Source of the DNA: UBA2589 sp965223235 | GTDB taxonomy: Bacteria; Gemmatimonadota; Gemmatimonadetes; Longimicrobiales; Gaopeijiaceae | Direction of reading: 5' to 3' | DNA: 64,000 bases | Assembly: GCA_965223235.1 (NCBI GenBank) | Contig: CBDCVV010000022.1 | Span: 558,001-622,000 of the forward strand | Shown: positions 9,376 through 18,000 of the stretch, in pieces | Numbering within the stretch: the stretch's first letter is position 1 | How the letters are laid out: each line of letters starts with the position of its first letter | Program-made: the position numbers and the translations under genes | Notes under the pieces: model-generated | Told to the model about the DNA's origin: nothing | The model's database searches: none | Seen by the model: the letters and a program-made list of their open reading frames with translations, nothing else

Positions 9376-10556
9376 CCGACCGTCTTCGCGTCGCAGTGAT
9401 CGGAGCCGGCCGCTGGTCGCGCACTGCTCACTTACCCGGCTTCCACCGTTCTCCCCTAGCCGAGCTCGTGGCGATCTGCGACCTCGACCGAGGCCTGGCC
9501 GAAGAGCGCGCTGCCGAATTCGACATCCCGGACGTGACAACCCAGGTGGACGAAGTACTCGCCCGCGACGACATCGATGTCGTGGACATCGTGACGCGCG
9601 GCGATCACCAGGATCTCGTCTTCCGGACACTCGAGGCCGGACGGCACTGCCTGGTCGAGAAGCCCGTGTGTCACGACTACAGGGACGTGCTTCGTGCCCA
9701 CGAGCTCGCGCGCTCCAAAGGGCTCAAGACGAAAGTGGGGCTGACCTTCCGGTATGCGCCGGCCGTCATGTACATGTTCGATCTCATCCGCGACGGATTC
9801 ATCGGTCGACCGTTCATCTTCAACGGGTACGAGCAGAATTCGCAGTGGCTCGACCCCGACAACCCGATGGACAAGAGGATTCACAAGACCAAGCCGGAGG
9901 GTGAGGCCCCCTGGGGTACTGACCTGTCACGCGAGGGGATCACCGTGTCGTCGCTCGAGGGATACGGCGCACCGACGATCGACATCGGCCTCGAGTGCGT
10001 CGGGTCCGACTTGGTGAGCGTGGTTGGCGTGCTGGCGAACATGGTGCCCTTCCGGCGACGCACGAACCTCGACGTCGAGCGGGAACGCATCAACATCGAC
10101 GACGCCGACATGTTCATGGGCGAAACCGCAGATGGCGCGCTCTTCTCCTTGCAGTCGAGCTACGTGACGGTCGGCAACTACCCCGGCATCGAGGCACGGG
10201 TTTATGGGGAGAAAGGTGCCATTCAGGTGCGGCTCGTCGAGGAGTTCGGAGTCATTCAAACGATCCATACCGCGACACCCGATGCCGTCGAATTCGTCCA
10301 GAGGGAAGTTCCGGAGAGGTACTTCGCACCGGGAGCCCAACCGGACGACCACTGGAGCACGGCCTTCTACGGCAATCTCGTGCACGACTTCTGCGAGGAG
10401 ATTCTCGATGGGGGAGACCGAAACCAGGGCGATTTCGCGCAAAGCGCCCGGGTGCAGGAGGTCATCAACGCCGCAGCCCTGTCACACCGGCGCCGCGCGT
10501 GGGTCGATCTACCGCTCGGTGACGAGGAGCCGGGCGGTCAACTCTCCCCGTATTGA
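9372..10556 (+). CDS. Gfo/Idh/MocA-family oxidoreductase
   Basis: A 394-residue NAD(P)-dependent dehydrogenase. The N-terminal Rossmann motif is VIGAGRWSRTAHL, and the catalytic-region motif is VEKPVCHDY. The C-terminal alpha/beta domain has the family's typical length. The start ATG overlaps the importer ATPase stop (ATGA), so it is part of the same operon; in-frame sequence upstream of 9372 is a shadow of the ATPase gene. Substrates of this family are usually sugars, inositols or related polyols, so its presence behind a peptide-type importer raises the possibility that the importer carries a glycosylated or sugar-acid ligand. That is inference. Confidence 0.9.
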   Translation: MTDRLRVAVIGAGRWSRTAHLPGFHRSPLAELVAICDLDRGLAEERAAEFDIPDVTTQVDEVLARDDIDVVDIVTRGDHQDLVFRTLEAGRHCLVEKPVCHDYRDVLRAHELARSKGLKTKVGLTFRYAPAVMYMFDLIRDGFIGRPFIFNGYEQNSQWLDPDNPMDKRIHKTKPEGEAPWGTDLSREGITVSSLEGYGAPTIDIGLECVGSDLVSVVGVLANMVPFRRRTNLDVERERINIDDADMFMGETADGALFSLQSSYVTVGNYPGIEARVYGEKGAIQVRLVEEFGVIQTIHTATPDAVEFVQREVPERYFAPGAQPDDHWSTAFYGNLVHDFCEEILDGGDRNQGDFAQSARVQEVINAAALSHRRRAWVDLPLGDEEPGGQLSPY

Positions 10557-10571
10557 GTCGAGGCCTCGGAG

Positions 10572-11579
10572 ATGAATTATAGAGAGCTGCGGTGGGGCAT
10601 CATGAGCACCGCGAACATCGGTCGAGCCGCAGTCATTCCCGCGATCGCGGCGTCGTCGAACGGTCGAGTCGTCGCCGTGGCGAGTCGAGACGAGGCACGA
10701 GCGTCCGACTTCGCCGCCGCGAATGAGATTCCCCACGCCCATGCCTCGTATGATGCGCTCCTCGAGGATCCCGATGTCGATGCACTCTACATTCCCTTGC
10801 CCAACAGCCTACATCTCGAATGGACGATTCGCGCGATGGAGGCAGGCAAGCACGTCTTGTGCGAGAAGCCGCTCGCGCTGACCGAGGCTGAATGCCAGAG
10901 AATGTGCGCGGTGTCCGACGATACCGGCATGCGCCTGATGGAAGCGTTTATGTATCGCTTCCACCCACGGACGCAGCGGGTGCTCGAGCGGGTTCGGGGC
11001 GGACACATCGGAGATCTACGGCTTATCCGCAGCTGCTTCACCTTTCGACTCACCAGATCGGACAACATCCGCTGGGACGCCTCCCTCGGCGGCGGCGCCC
11101 TCATGGACGTCGGGTGCTACTGCGTGAACGTGAGCCGGACGATGGCTGGCGCGGAGCCGATCGCAGCGCAAGCGACCGCGAATTGGGCGAAGAGCGGCGT
11201 GGACTCGGAGATGATCGGGACGCTGCGCTTCCCCGATGGCGTGCTCGCGCACTTCGACTGCTCGCTCTCGATGGAGCGGACCGAGGAGTACGCGGTCGCC
11301 GGCACCGACGGCTCGCTCGTGGTGCCGCACGCCTTCCTGCCAGGCACGGAGGACGCGCCCATCCACCACCAGCGTGGCCGCGCCGCGGGCACAACGGAGC
11401 TCATCTCCGGCGTCGATGAGTATCGGCTCATGGTCGAGCACTTCGCAGCGTGTGTCGTGGAGGGGCGACCCTTTCGCTATCCCGCCCGGGAAGCCGCCCT
11501 CAACATGCGAGCGATCGATGCGCTCTACCGGTCTGCCCGAGGTGGGGGCGAAACGGTGGTGATTCCTCCTGAGGGGTGA
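10572..11579 (+). CDS. Gfo/Idh/MocA-family oxidoreductase (second copy)
   Basis: A 335-residue protein with N-terminal WGIMSTANIGRAAVIPAI, a NAD(P)-binding stretch that lacks the strict GxGxxG. The catalytic-region motif CEKPLALTEAE follows, and then the C-terminal beta-sheet domain. It is the dihydrodiol-dehydrogenase-like type, only distantly similar to its upstream neighbour. It starts 15 bp after that gene and is the last clear gene of the plus-strand operon. Two paralogous dehydrogenases in tandem suggest successive or alternative oxidation of a carbohydrate-like substrate; the substrate is unknown. Confidence 0.9.
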   Translation: MNYRELRWGIMSTANIGRAAVIPAIAASSNGRVVAVASRDEARASDFAAANEIPHAHASYDALLEDPDVDALYIPLPNSLHLEWTIRAMEAGKHVLCEKPLALTEAECQRMCAVSDDTGMRLMEAFMYRFHPRTQRVLERVRGGHIGDLRLIRSCFTFRLTRSDNIRWDASLGGGALMDVGCYCVNVSRTMAGAEPIAAQATANWAKSGVDSEMIGTLRFPDGVLAHFDCSLSMERTEEYAVAGTDGSLVVPHAFLPGTEDAPIHHQRGRAAGTTELISGVDEYRLMVEHFAACVVEGRPFRYPAREAALNMRAIDALYRSARGGGETVVIPPEG

Positions 11580-11598
11580 GTCTGAGCCGAGAGTAGGG

Positions 11599-11757
11599 AT
11601 GCTGGCGGAGGTACGCGACCATCTAGGACCGGAACACTGCAGCGACGCCGTTGCCGAGTGCCGTCAGGCCGGTGGACAACTTCTTCTCGAAAGGACCGCG
11701 GAGGCCGCCGCTCTGGCACGGCTCGTCATCGTCCTCGTCATATGGATGAAGCGCTAG
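11599..11757 (+). CDS. Possible small membrane protein (52 aa)
   Basis: A 52-codon ORF in the gap between the oxidoreductase operon and the convergent minus-strand cluster. It has GAGAG five bases before the ATG. The product is hydrophilic for ~35 residues and ends in a hydrophobic segment (LARLVIVLVIW) followed by KR, as in a small tail-anchored protein. There is no recognisable family, and codon third-position GC is lower than in neighbouring genes. It may be a chance ORF. Confidence 0.25.
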   Translation: MLAEVRDHLGPEHCSDAVAECRQAGGQLLLERTAEAAALARLVIVLVIWMKR

Positions 11758-11836
11758 CGGTAGCTCCCCCCAGCGCGCAGCTCACTCGGCTTTTGATCGA
11801 TCTCGTCCCTGACCGACCCCCACGAGCGTCCCCGAC

Positions 11837-12739
11837 TCAAAGCAGCTGTAGGGGGGAGCCGACGATGCGCACTCGACTCCACGCATCGCACACGTTCGTT
11901 CCTCCGAACCGAGTGACCTGGGCATCAACCGAGGTCGCGAGCTCACCCAGCGTTCGAGCTCCCGCACTGAGTGCCGTCATGAGGTAGTCGGAGATCTCCT
12001 CCAGGGCTCGGAGATCAAGGGAGCCGACTGCGCCCAGGAAAGCGCAAGCTCTTCCCGATCGCACCCACCGGACTCCGAACGGAAGCCCTCCGTCGCGCGG
12101 CCGCCCAAGGTTGTGGCAAGTAAGAGAGACAAGAGTGCCAGAGGGTCGTCGGCTCGGGACCGCATCCACGTGCCGCCACCGCAGTCCACGATATCCGGAC
12201 CAGCCTGTGCAGCGTCCGTGCCCCACATAGAAGACCAGTCGGGGCCCTGTAGCCAGCCGTCGGCAAAGATCTTCCTGCGAAACCTCGTCAGCGAACCATC
12301 TCTCGACCCCCGATCGCTGACCGGCAGCGCTGCCGCTGAGGGCCTCCGCGAGGCGCTCAGCCCATCGAAGATAGAGCGGTTTCCACATCGACAGCACAGC
12401 GGTCCCGCCACCTGGATTTCTGGCGTACCAGTCGACCGCCTGTAACCAAGGCTCAAGGTGCTCGGCCTTGTCCGCCGGTACGACGCCGACCGGCGTACCG
12501 TGGACGACGGGCCCACCGACGACCCTATCCATCGCCACCGGCTCAGGCACGATTACCAGGACGCCATCCACTCCTTCCCCCTCCGTTCTCACCACCTCGG
12601 CGATCCCGTACGGATCGGTCGCGCAGCTCGACGGCGAGTGAAGCGGTCGCGCTTCGACGCCACCATATGCTGCTGTCAACCGAGATCGGACCGTCGCAGC
12701 GATGGGTTTCGGCCCGAGCACCAGGAGTCGGCCGGTCAT
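11837..12739 (-). CDS. CHAT/caspase-like (clan CD-type) putative protease
   Basis: A 300-residue protein with no firm family assignment. The C-terminal half has the look of a CHAT/caspase-like fold: a beta-strand ending in a His-Gly (VFYVGHGRC, His174) and a second strand ending in a Cys (TLVSLTCHN, Cys208). These are the expected dyad order and spacing, followed by FLGAVGSLDLRALEEISDYLM. ATG 12739 is chosen because it is 11 bp after the upstream gene's stop and begins a credible strand (MTGRLLVLGPKPIAATV); the longer frame overlaps that gene. It is the last gene of a four-gene minus-strand cluster headed by a coiled-coil membrane protein. A role as a protease acting on a co-encoded partner is inference. 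Missing from the sequence are repeats or a sensor domain of its own. Confidence 0.5.
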   Translation of the reverse strand: MTGRLLVLGPKPIAATVRSRLTAAYGGVEARPLHSPSSCATDPYGIAEVVRTEGEGVDGVLVIVPEPVAMDRVVGGPVVHGTPVGVVPADKAEHLEPWLQAVDWYARNPGGGTAVLSMWKPLYLRWAERLAEALSGSAAGQRSGVERWFADEVSQEDLCRRLATGPRLVFYVGHGRCTGWSGYRGLRWRHVDAVPSRRPSGTLVSLTCHNLGRPRDGGLPFGVRWVRSGRACAFLGAVGSLDLRALEEISDYLMTALSAGARTLGELATSVDAQVTRFGGTNVCDAWSRVRIVGSPLQLL

Positions 12740-12749
12740 GCCAACCCCG

Positions 12750-14951
12750 TCATGCGGCGCCGCGGACGTGGTCGACATACGGCTGCCACGCGGCCGTGTC
12801 CGCGGCCTCCAGAACGGTAGTGCCGTCATCCGCCAGAATGTCCGCACCTGCGCCGAGGAGCTGATCGCGCACGAAGAAGTGCATCATGATCTGCCCCTGC
12901 TCCTCCCGATTGAACGCTTCGAAGTCGCCTCCCGCGGCGTTGAGGGCAGCCGCGCCGCCAAGACCTGCCAGATACCCGGCATCGAAGTCATCCGTATTCG
13001 CAGCGTGGTCGATGTCCACGGTTAGGTCGGTGACCCCCTCGTTATACCCGTAGTTGTATGCTGCATCGCCTTCAGCAGCCTGGGCACCGACCGCCTGAAT
13101 GAGGTACTCCGGACCCTCGGTTTCGAACTGCCACACGTGCGTAAGCTCGTGGATGAGCGTATGACGGGTGATGCCGTCACCCGGGTCGAAGTTGATGAGC
13201 GTGTTCGTCACGAACGCCCGCGAGTCGGGGTCCCCGCGGACGAAGTCCTGCACCCCGAAGATGACGTCGTTTAGGACTCCTTCCGTCGAAATTTGGATCG
13301 CCGAGTAGTCGATCGCGTCTCCGAAGACGGTACGCGCGTCCTCGATCTCCTGCGCTGTCAGATCGCGGTATGTGCCCAGGGTCGCGAGCAGGATGCTGAT
13401 CACCGTCGCGACGGCGCCTGAGAGGACCCGCCCTGCGGCCATGAGTATGTCGACGACGGCCTCACCGATCTCGAGAAGTGCCAGGGCGACGTCTTCCATG
13501 AACGCTTCCGCAGTCTCGACGATGGCCGCTTCCCAGAAATCGTCGAGGGTATCGCCGAGGTCTCGCATGGCCCGAAGCACGTTGGGTAGGAGGTCTCCGG
13601 GATTGGCTAGTGTCTCGGCAATGAGCACACCGATCGTGGTCCCAATATCCCGAAGGGCCCGCACCGTCTCCACCACCACGTCCAACGACGCTTCGATGGC
13701 TAGTGCGATCACCCGAGAGACAGCGAGCCCAGCCCGCACGGCGCCCCGCACGAAGTCGAAGATTCCCGGAATGAACGAATCCTTCAGGAAGGCCCAGACG
13801 TAGCCCACTGAGTTCTGGATCCGCACGGTCGCCTCTCCAATGAAGTCCCAAATCTCGACCGCGAGCTCCGCGGCGGCTTGGTACAGGTCCTCCAACGCTT
13901 CGCCGATTTCCTCCCAAGCGCGGACGACCGCCTCGATGGCCGCCGCGCCCTGGTCTAGAGCCCACTGGAGGCCACCCTCGAACCAATCGGCCACCTCTTC
14001 GAGTCGATTCTTAGCGTACCGGATGGCGAGCAGCCCCCGTCGCCAGAGCTCATCGGTGGCGTCGGCGGCCAAAGCGGCTAGCGCTTCCAAGACATCACCG
14101 ATGGGACCAAGGGCCTCGACGAGGCCATAGATGATCCGCCGAAACCGGAAGTAGGTGGCTCCCACGACCTCCGCAAGGATGTCGGCCGCGGCGATTCCGG
14201 CCCGAATAAGCGCTTGGACGTACCGAGATGCCGTCTCATACACGGCGACGACCGCCACGGCCACGAACTCCGCAATCGCCGTTCCGGCCTCGACCAACGC
14301 GGCGAAGAGGTCACCGAGCTGATCGAGTGTCCATTCCGCGGTTTCGCGAAGGAGGTCGAGGGCCGCGAGCCCGGCATCTTCGAGAGCGTCAATCACTGCT
14401 TCGATCTCCTCGAGTAGCGCATCGACCCCTTCTTCCAGAGTATCGAGGACGAAGTCGGCCGCGTCTCCCAAAGCATCGACCACCGCACCCGCCGTCCCGG
14501 AGGCTTTGACGTTGTGCTTACGAAGTACATGGCCGGCCGATCTCAGCCAGAGCGCGATCGGCGCGGTGGACCCGCCCACCGATACGTAGGCTTTCATGAA
14601 GGCGCGCGCGTCGGTCCGGGTCATGCCGGCGATCTCATTCACGAGGAGGAGCCCCCCCGCTTCTCCTGCCTCGGTGACGATTGCCTCGGCTACGAGCCTC
14701 CGCTCCTTCTCTTCGTGCCGCTTCGCCCACGATACCAACGCTTGGCTGTCTCCGAGATACTCCTCACCGTCTCGAGCCGTTCGGAGGACACCGCATGCGA
14801 GGGTGAGGGCCTCGGCACGTGACCGACTGTAGGCGACTGCTAGCGCCGGACCCATGTCGCGTCTGGCCGGGTCGAGCTCCCTGAACTGAGTTCCAGTCAC
14901 CTGCGCATCCGTAAAGCTCAATCCTCTGACCTTCTTCTCTAGGTTTCGCAT
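12750..14951 (-). CDS. Long amphipathic-helix protein with C-terminal HELTH zincin-like domain
   Basis: A 733-residue protein. Residues ~150-540 are an almost unbroken series of amphipathic helices rich in Ala, Glu, Asp, Leu, Val and Ile with recurring segments (LEEGVDALLEEIEAVIDAL, WEEIGEALEDLYQAAAELA). They resemble pore-forming, phasin-like or lipid-surface proteins more than an enzyme. The C-terminal ~190 residues begin with TVFGDAIDYSAIQIS and contain TLIHELTHVWQF (HExxH at 601-605), a zincin motif in a context like domains attached to secreted toxins and contractile-injection cargo. The start is ATG 14951, with a strong GGAGGG upstream; an ORF start at 14990 is less likely. No signal peptide is visible. 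The gene lies 10 bp before the CHAT-like gene. Function unknown; a zinc-protease-tailed membrane-active effector is one reading. Confidence 0.6.
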   Translation of the reverse strand: MRNLEKKVRGLSFTDAQVTGTQFRELDPARRDMGPALAVAYSRSRAEALTLACGVLRTARDGEEYLGDSQALVSWAKRHEEKERRLVAEAIVTEAGEAGGLLLVNEIAGMTRTDARAFMKAYVSVGGSTAPIALWLRSAGHVLRKHNVKASGTAGAVVDALGDAADFVLDTLEEGVDALLEEIEAVIDALEDAGLAALDLLRETAEWTLDQLGDLFAALVEAGTAIAEFVAVAVVAVYETASRYVQALIRAGIAAADILAEVVGATYFRFRRIIYGLVEALGPIGDVLEALAALAADATDELWRRGLLAIRYAKNRLEEVADWFEGGLQWALDQGAAAIEAVVRAWEEIGEALEDLYQAAAELAVEIWDFIGEATVRIQNSVGYVWAFLKDSFIPGIFDFVRGAVRAGLAVSRVIALAIEASLDVVVETVRALRDIGTTIGVLIAETLANPGDLLPNVLRAMRDLGDTLDDFWEAAIVETAEAFMEDVALALLEIGEAVVDILMAAGRVLSGAVATVISILLATLGTYRDLTAQEIEDARTVFGDAIDYSAIQISTEGVLNDVIFGVQDFVRGDPDSRAFVTNTLINFDPGDGITRHTLIHELTHVWQFETEGPEYLIQAVGAQAAEGDAAYNYGYNEGVTDLTVDIDHAANTDDFDAGYLAGLGGAAALNAAGGDFEAFNREEQGQIMMHFFVRDQLLGAGADILADDGTTVLEAADTAAWQPYVDHVRGAA

Positions 14952-15086
14952 ACATCCCTCCTCACAGGGCGAAAGCCGCTCGCCATTCATCTGTTAAATC
15001 GTCGAAGCTCGGTATCATCGGACCGAATCGGTGAGCCCCCACCGTCCTAGTGGGAGGGCTCGACCAACTCGTGGGTACGGAACGGA

Positions 15087-16067
15087 TCAGTCGGCATCTG
15101 ACTCCTGCACCTTCTCCATCGTGTTGATGCTCACGTGCGGCCAGCGGATCAGGCCTGGGGATCCGTCACGCCGAGGGAAAAAGTCTAGGATCACAACCTG
15201 CAGATACTGGAGCCTCAGCTTCGGCTCACCGTCGTCGTGCAGGTCCGCCAATTCTTGGATCCAGAAAGTCGATTTCATCGTCGCGGCGTTGGCCTGCCGG
15301 ACAATGAACGGGATGTTGACGATCCCTCCGGTCGCGATCGTCGAATCAACCTCCAACACGGTTGTCCTTTCGATATCGACGCCTTGGTTCGCGGCGTTCA
15401 GAAGAGCGCTCGGGTCGGTCGGGTCGAAGAGATTCTGGAACGGATTGGTCTGGAAGTGCTCGTAGGGCGCCAGGTATGGACTCGACAAGTCCTGGTCGAC
15501 GCCTATGGGCAGTCCGCTGATTGACGGAACCGTGACGGGGCCATCGATAGGCGGCTGACTCCGCCCCAGAGCCAGAAGGGAGTCGCCGTGCGGGATCGTC
15601 CCCAGACGCGCGATATCCAGCCCATCTGTAGTCTCGTTGGTCATGTGGAGCCACAAGCCGGGCTCATGATGGATCGGAAGACCTTCACCACCAGCCTTGT
15701 CCGAGGGTGGAAAGTCCTCAGCCGCGATCTGGGTGATCGTCTGTTCGTAGTCGAGCGCCACCAAGAACTGATCCGCGTCAATCGTTACGCCATTTCGCTT
15801 GATGCCCCGATTCGGGACACCCTTGTCCACAAGGGAGAAGCGGAGTTCCTCATTGTACTGATTGAGGAGCAGGCGGTAATTGAGCCGGCTACCAGGCGTC
15901 GCGAACGGAAGCGCAATCATGTTCCAGCCCCTGCCCGGAAGGTTCGGCAAGTTACGCCACACCCCTGGCAAGAGTTCGAGCGGACCCAAATCTGAGTCTC
16001 GTGTCTGAGCAGGGCCGATATAGCGCCCTCTCTTCTCCAACTCACGCACCTGTTGCTTGTTCAGCAT
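15087..16067 (-). CDS. Heme-binding/FABP-like family protein (tentative)
   Basis: A 326-residue protein beginning with a short charged N-terminus, then LGPLELLPGVWRNLPNLPGRGWNMI, NRGIKRNGV and a block HHEPGLWLHM...IPHGDSLLALG. These blocks are typical of bacterial and fungal proteins annotated as heme-binding/FABP-like (a 'lipocalin-like' beta-barrel opening with xxLxGxWxG). The recognition is from memory of the family pattern and its ligand is uncertain. The start ATG has GGAGG five bases upstream. There is no signal peptide. It lies between the coiled-coil membrane protein (80 bp upstream) and the amphipathic-helix/HELTH protein, all on one strand, so it probably belongs to the same operon. 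Confidence 0.5.
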   Translation of the reverse strand: MLNKQQVRELEKRGRYIGPAQTRDSDLGPLELLPGVWRNLPNLPGRGWNMIALPFATPGSRLNYRLLLNQYNEELRFSLVDKGVPNRGIKRNGVTIDADQFLVALDYEQTITQIAAEDFPPSDKAGGEGLPIHHEPGLWLHMTNETTDGLDIARLGTIPHGDSLLALGRSQPPIDGPVTVPSISGLPIGVDQDLSSPYLAPYEHFQTNPFQNLFDPTDPSALLNAANQGVDIERTTVLEVDSTIATGGIVNIPFIVRQANAATMKSTFWIQELADLHDDGEPKLRLQYLQVVILDFFPRRDGSPGLIRWPHVSINTMEKVQESDAD

Positions 16068-16146
16068 ATTCGCCTCCGATGGCGGTGTAAGTAGCTTGTG
16101 CCGACAACTGTCTGGACCGCTCCCGTCAGGACACCACGGGCCCCGC

Positions 16147-17619
16147 TCATGGCCCGGACGGGAGCGCGAGCAAGGCGCGCAGGGCGTCTTTCCACTGCCC
16201 TGCTTCCATCTCTTCTATTAGGAGCTTTGCATCAGCCTGCTGAGCCTTGAGCGAGCCGAGTGTCTCCTTCGCCACGGACACACGGTACCGGGTCGGGATC
16301 TTGGCGCAGGACGCCAGAATCTCGTTCGCCATCTGGGCCAGGTTGCTCGACGTCGGGGGAACCTTCGCGCGTAAGGCGTGGGCACTGGCGAGGACAGCGC
16401 CGACCCGTGGCAACACCTTGGCCACTCTAGGAGACTCGATCTCGACCGACACTCTCCGAATCAGGTTCTCGAGCTCGTCCGCAGCTGCGACGAGCTCCGG
16501 TGCCTTACTGCTGGCGGCCTTGGTGCTGAGTCGCGCAGCCTGCTCACGTGCCTTGTGAAGCGTAAGAGCGACATCCTGGACGCTCTTCACACGAGTGCGC
16601 TTCTTGCTCGCTGCTTCCTCTAGAGCGGCCGCTGCTTTTCGTGCTTCGCTGGCAGATTTCAACTTGCCGACAATGTGTGCTGATAGCCTCCGCCGGTACT
16701 GGGCGTACCGCTGTCCAGCGATGAAGACCGCGAGGATCGCCAGCAAACCCGCAGAGATCGACCAACCCGCACCGGCCACGGGGTCGATGTAGGCAAGGAT
16801 CGCAAAGAGACTCAACGGCAGTACTAGGCTGGCCATGATCTCGGCGTATCGGTAATACCCATCGACGATCTTCTCATGCTCGTCGCGGGTGATCACCCCC
16901 ATGCCGATATAGAACGCCGGCGGATGCTCCAGTTGGAGCCCGGTCTTCCGAAACGCCATCTGTGGCTCGAGCATGGCCCTGCCGAGGGGTTGCAGGATCG
17001 AACCCAGAACCAGTCCGAGGAGGGTCAATACCACCACCCCGGATGCGAGCGAAGACGCGCTCGCACCCATTCCCGTGACTGCACTTCGTTGGAGGATGAT
17101 TGAATCCTGTCGGGCGACTTCTCGACTCAACCGATCGACCGAAGCGGCAACGACTTGCCTTCGCAGGAGATTGACTCGGTCTCCGTCAGAAGGGGACAAG
17201 GGGATCTGGTTCAGGCGGCTCTGGATCTCGCTAGAGATCGAAGCCACTCGACTCGCGCCACTGGCCAAGTCGTTTCCGTACTCAGCAACGAGTTGAGACA
17301 CGATGCCATCTCGAACCGCGACCTGTCGGTCGTATCGAGCAAGGGCCGCATCTAACTCGGCCTTTCGTGCCCGGGAGTTCCCAAGCTGCAGAGTCAGGGC
17401 CTCGAGCCGCGACACGTCACGATCATACCAGCTCTGAGGCGTTCCGCTGAGAATGCTCGAGTAGTACAAGACCGGGAACGGCGGTGGACCTCCGTCACTA
17501 TGGAGCGAGACGCCGTACGCCAGGGTCATCGCCATAACGACCCCTGGGATCACGGTCCCAACGGTCTTTTTGAGGTTGACGTACCCGAGCACGTCCTTGA
17601 TGAGACCCACGAGGCTCAT
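16147..17619 (-). CDS. Coiled-coil multi-pass membrane protein, function unknown
   Basis: A 490-residue protein. It has a first membrane helix at ~18-35 (TVIPGVVMAMTLAYGVSL), then a ~140-residue coiled-coil-prone extramembrane segment, a helix at ~187-210 (ASGVVVLTLLGLVLGSILQ), two further helices at ~265-308, and a long Ala/Lys/Glu-rich C-terminal coiled-coil region. ATG 17619 is chosen because CTGGAG precedes it; an upstream TTG at 17628 is in frame. No family is recognised. It heads the four-gene minus-strand cluster, so it may be its membrane scaffold or receptor (inference). Confidence 0.55.
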   Translation of the reverse strand: MSLVGLIKDVLGYVNLKKTVGTVIPGVVMAMTLAYGVSLHSDGGPPPFPVLYYSSILSGTPQSWYDRDVSRLEALTLQLGNSRARKAELDAALARYDRQVAVRDGIVSQLVAEYGNDLASGASRVASISSEIQSRLNQIPLSPSDGDRVNLLRRQVVAASVDRLSREVARQDSIILQRSAVTGMGASASSLASGVVVLTLLGLVLGSILQPLGRAMLEPQMAFRKTGLQLEHPPAFYIGMGVITRDEHEKIVDGYYRYAEIMASLVLPLSLFAILAYIDPVAGAGWSISAGLLAILAVFIAGQRYAQYRRRLSAHIVGKLKSASEARKAAAALEEAASKKRTRVKSVQDVALTLHKAREQAARLSTKAASSKAPELVAAADELENLIRRVSVEIESPRVAKVLPRVGAVLASAHALRAKVPPTSSNLAQMANEILASCAKIPTRYRVSVAKETLGSLKAQQADAKLLIEEMEAGQWKDALRALLALPSGP

Positions 17620-18000
17620 TCCGTCCAACTCCAGCTGATTGGCGAAGTGCCAGCGGGCTCTGAGTGCGCCCCGCTCGACACACGCAGACAGTGGCGTCGG
17701 CCGATCAATCCAGAATCAAACGGAGCTCAGGCAGAGACGAACGAGGGGTCGGCAGGAATGCCCCAGCCCGTACGGAGGGATCGTATCGCGTTGCGTGACA
17801 ACCGCTTGATAGATCCTGAGGAGGATTGATTCCCTCGAGGCATCCGTCCCGTCGGGACCTGCTAAAACCGTGTTTCGCCCTTCGCGAAGAAGCGCCGCGT
17901 CGGGTGCAACACTTCAAATTTGATAGGACGTTGCGACCCTATCGGCGTTCACCGGGCCCACATTGCGGCCCGACCACCTTACTTACGAGGCAGACCCCCC
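17620..18000. other. Divergent intergenic region
   Basis: About 380 bp between the divergently transcribed coiled-coil membrane gene and the 186-residue unknown gene. It must hold promoters for both directions, but I see no convincing -35/-10 pair. The only clear structure is an odd-centred perfect palindrome GTCCCGTCGGGAC at 17846-17858, a possible operator. No gene remnant is visible. Confidence 0.35.
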
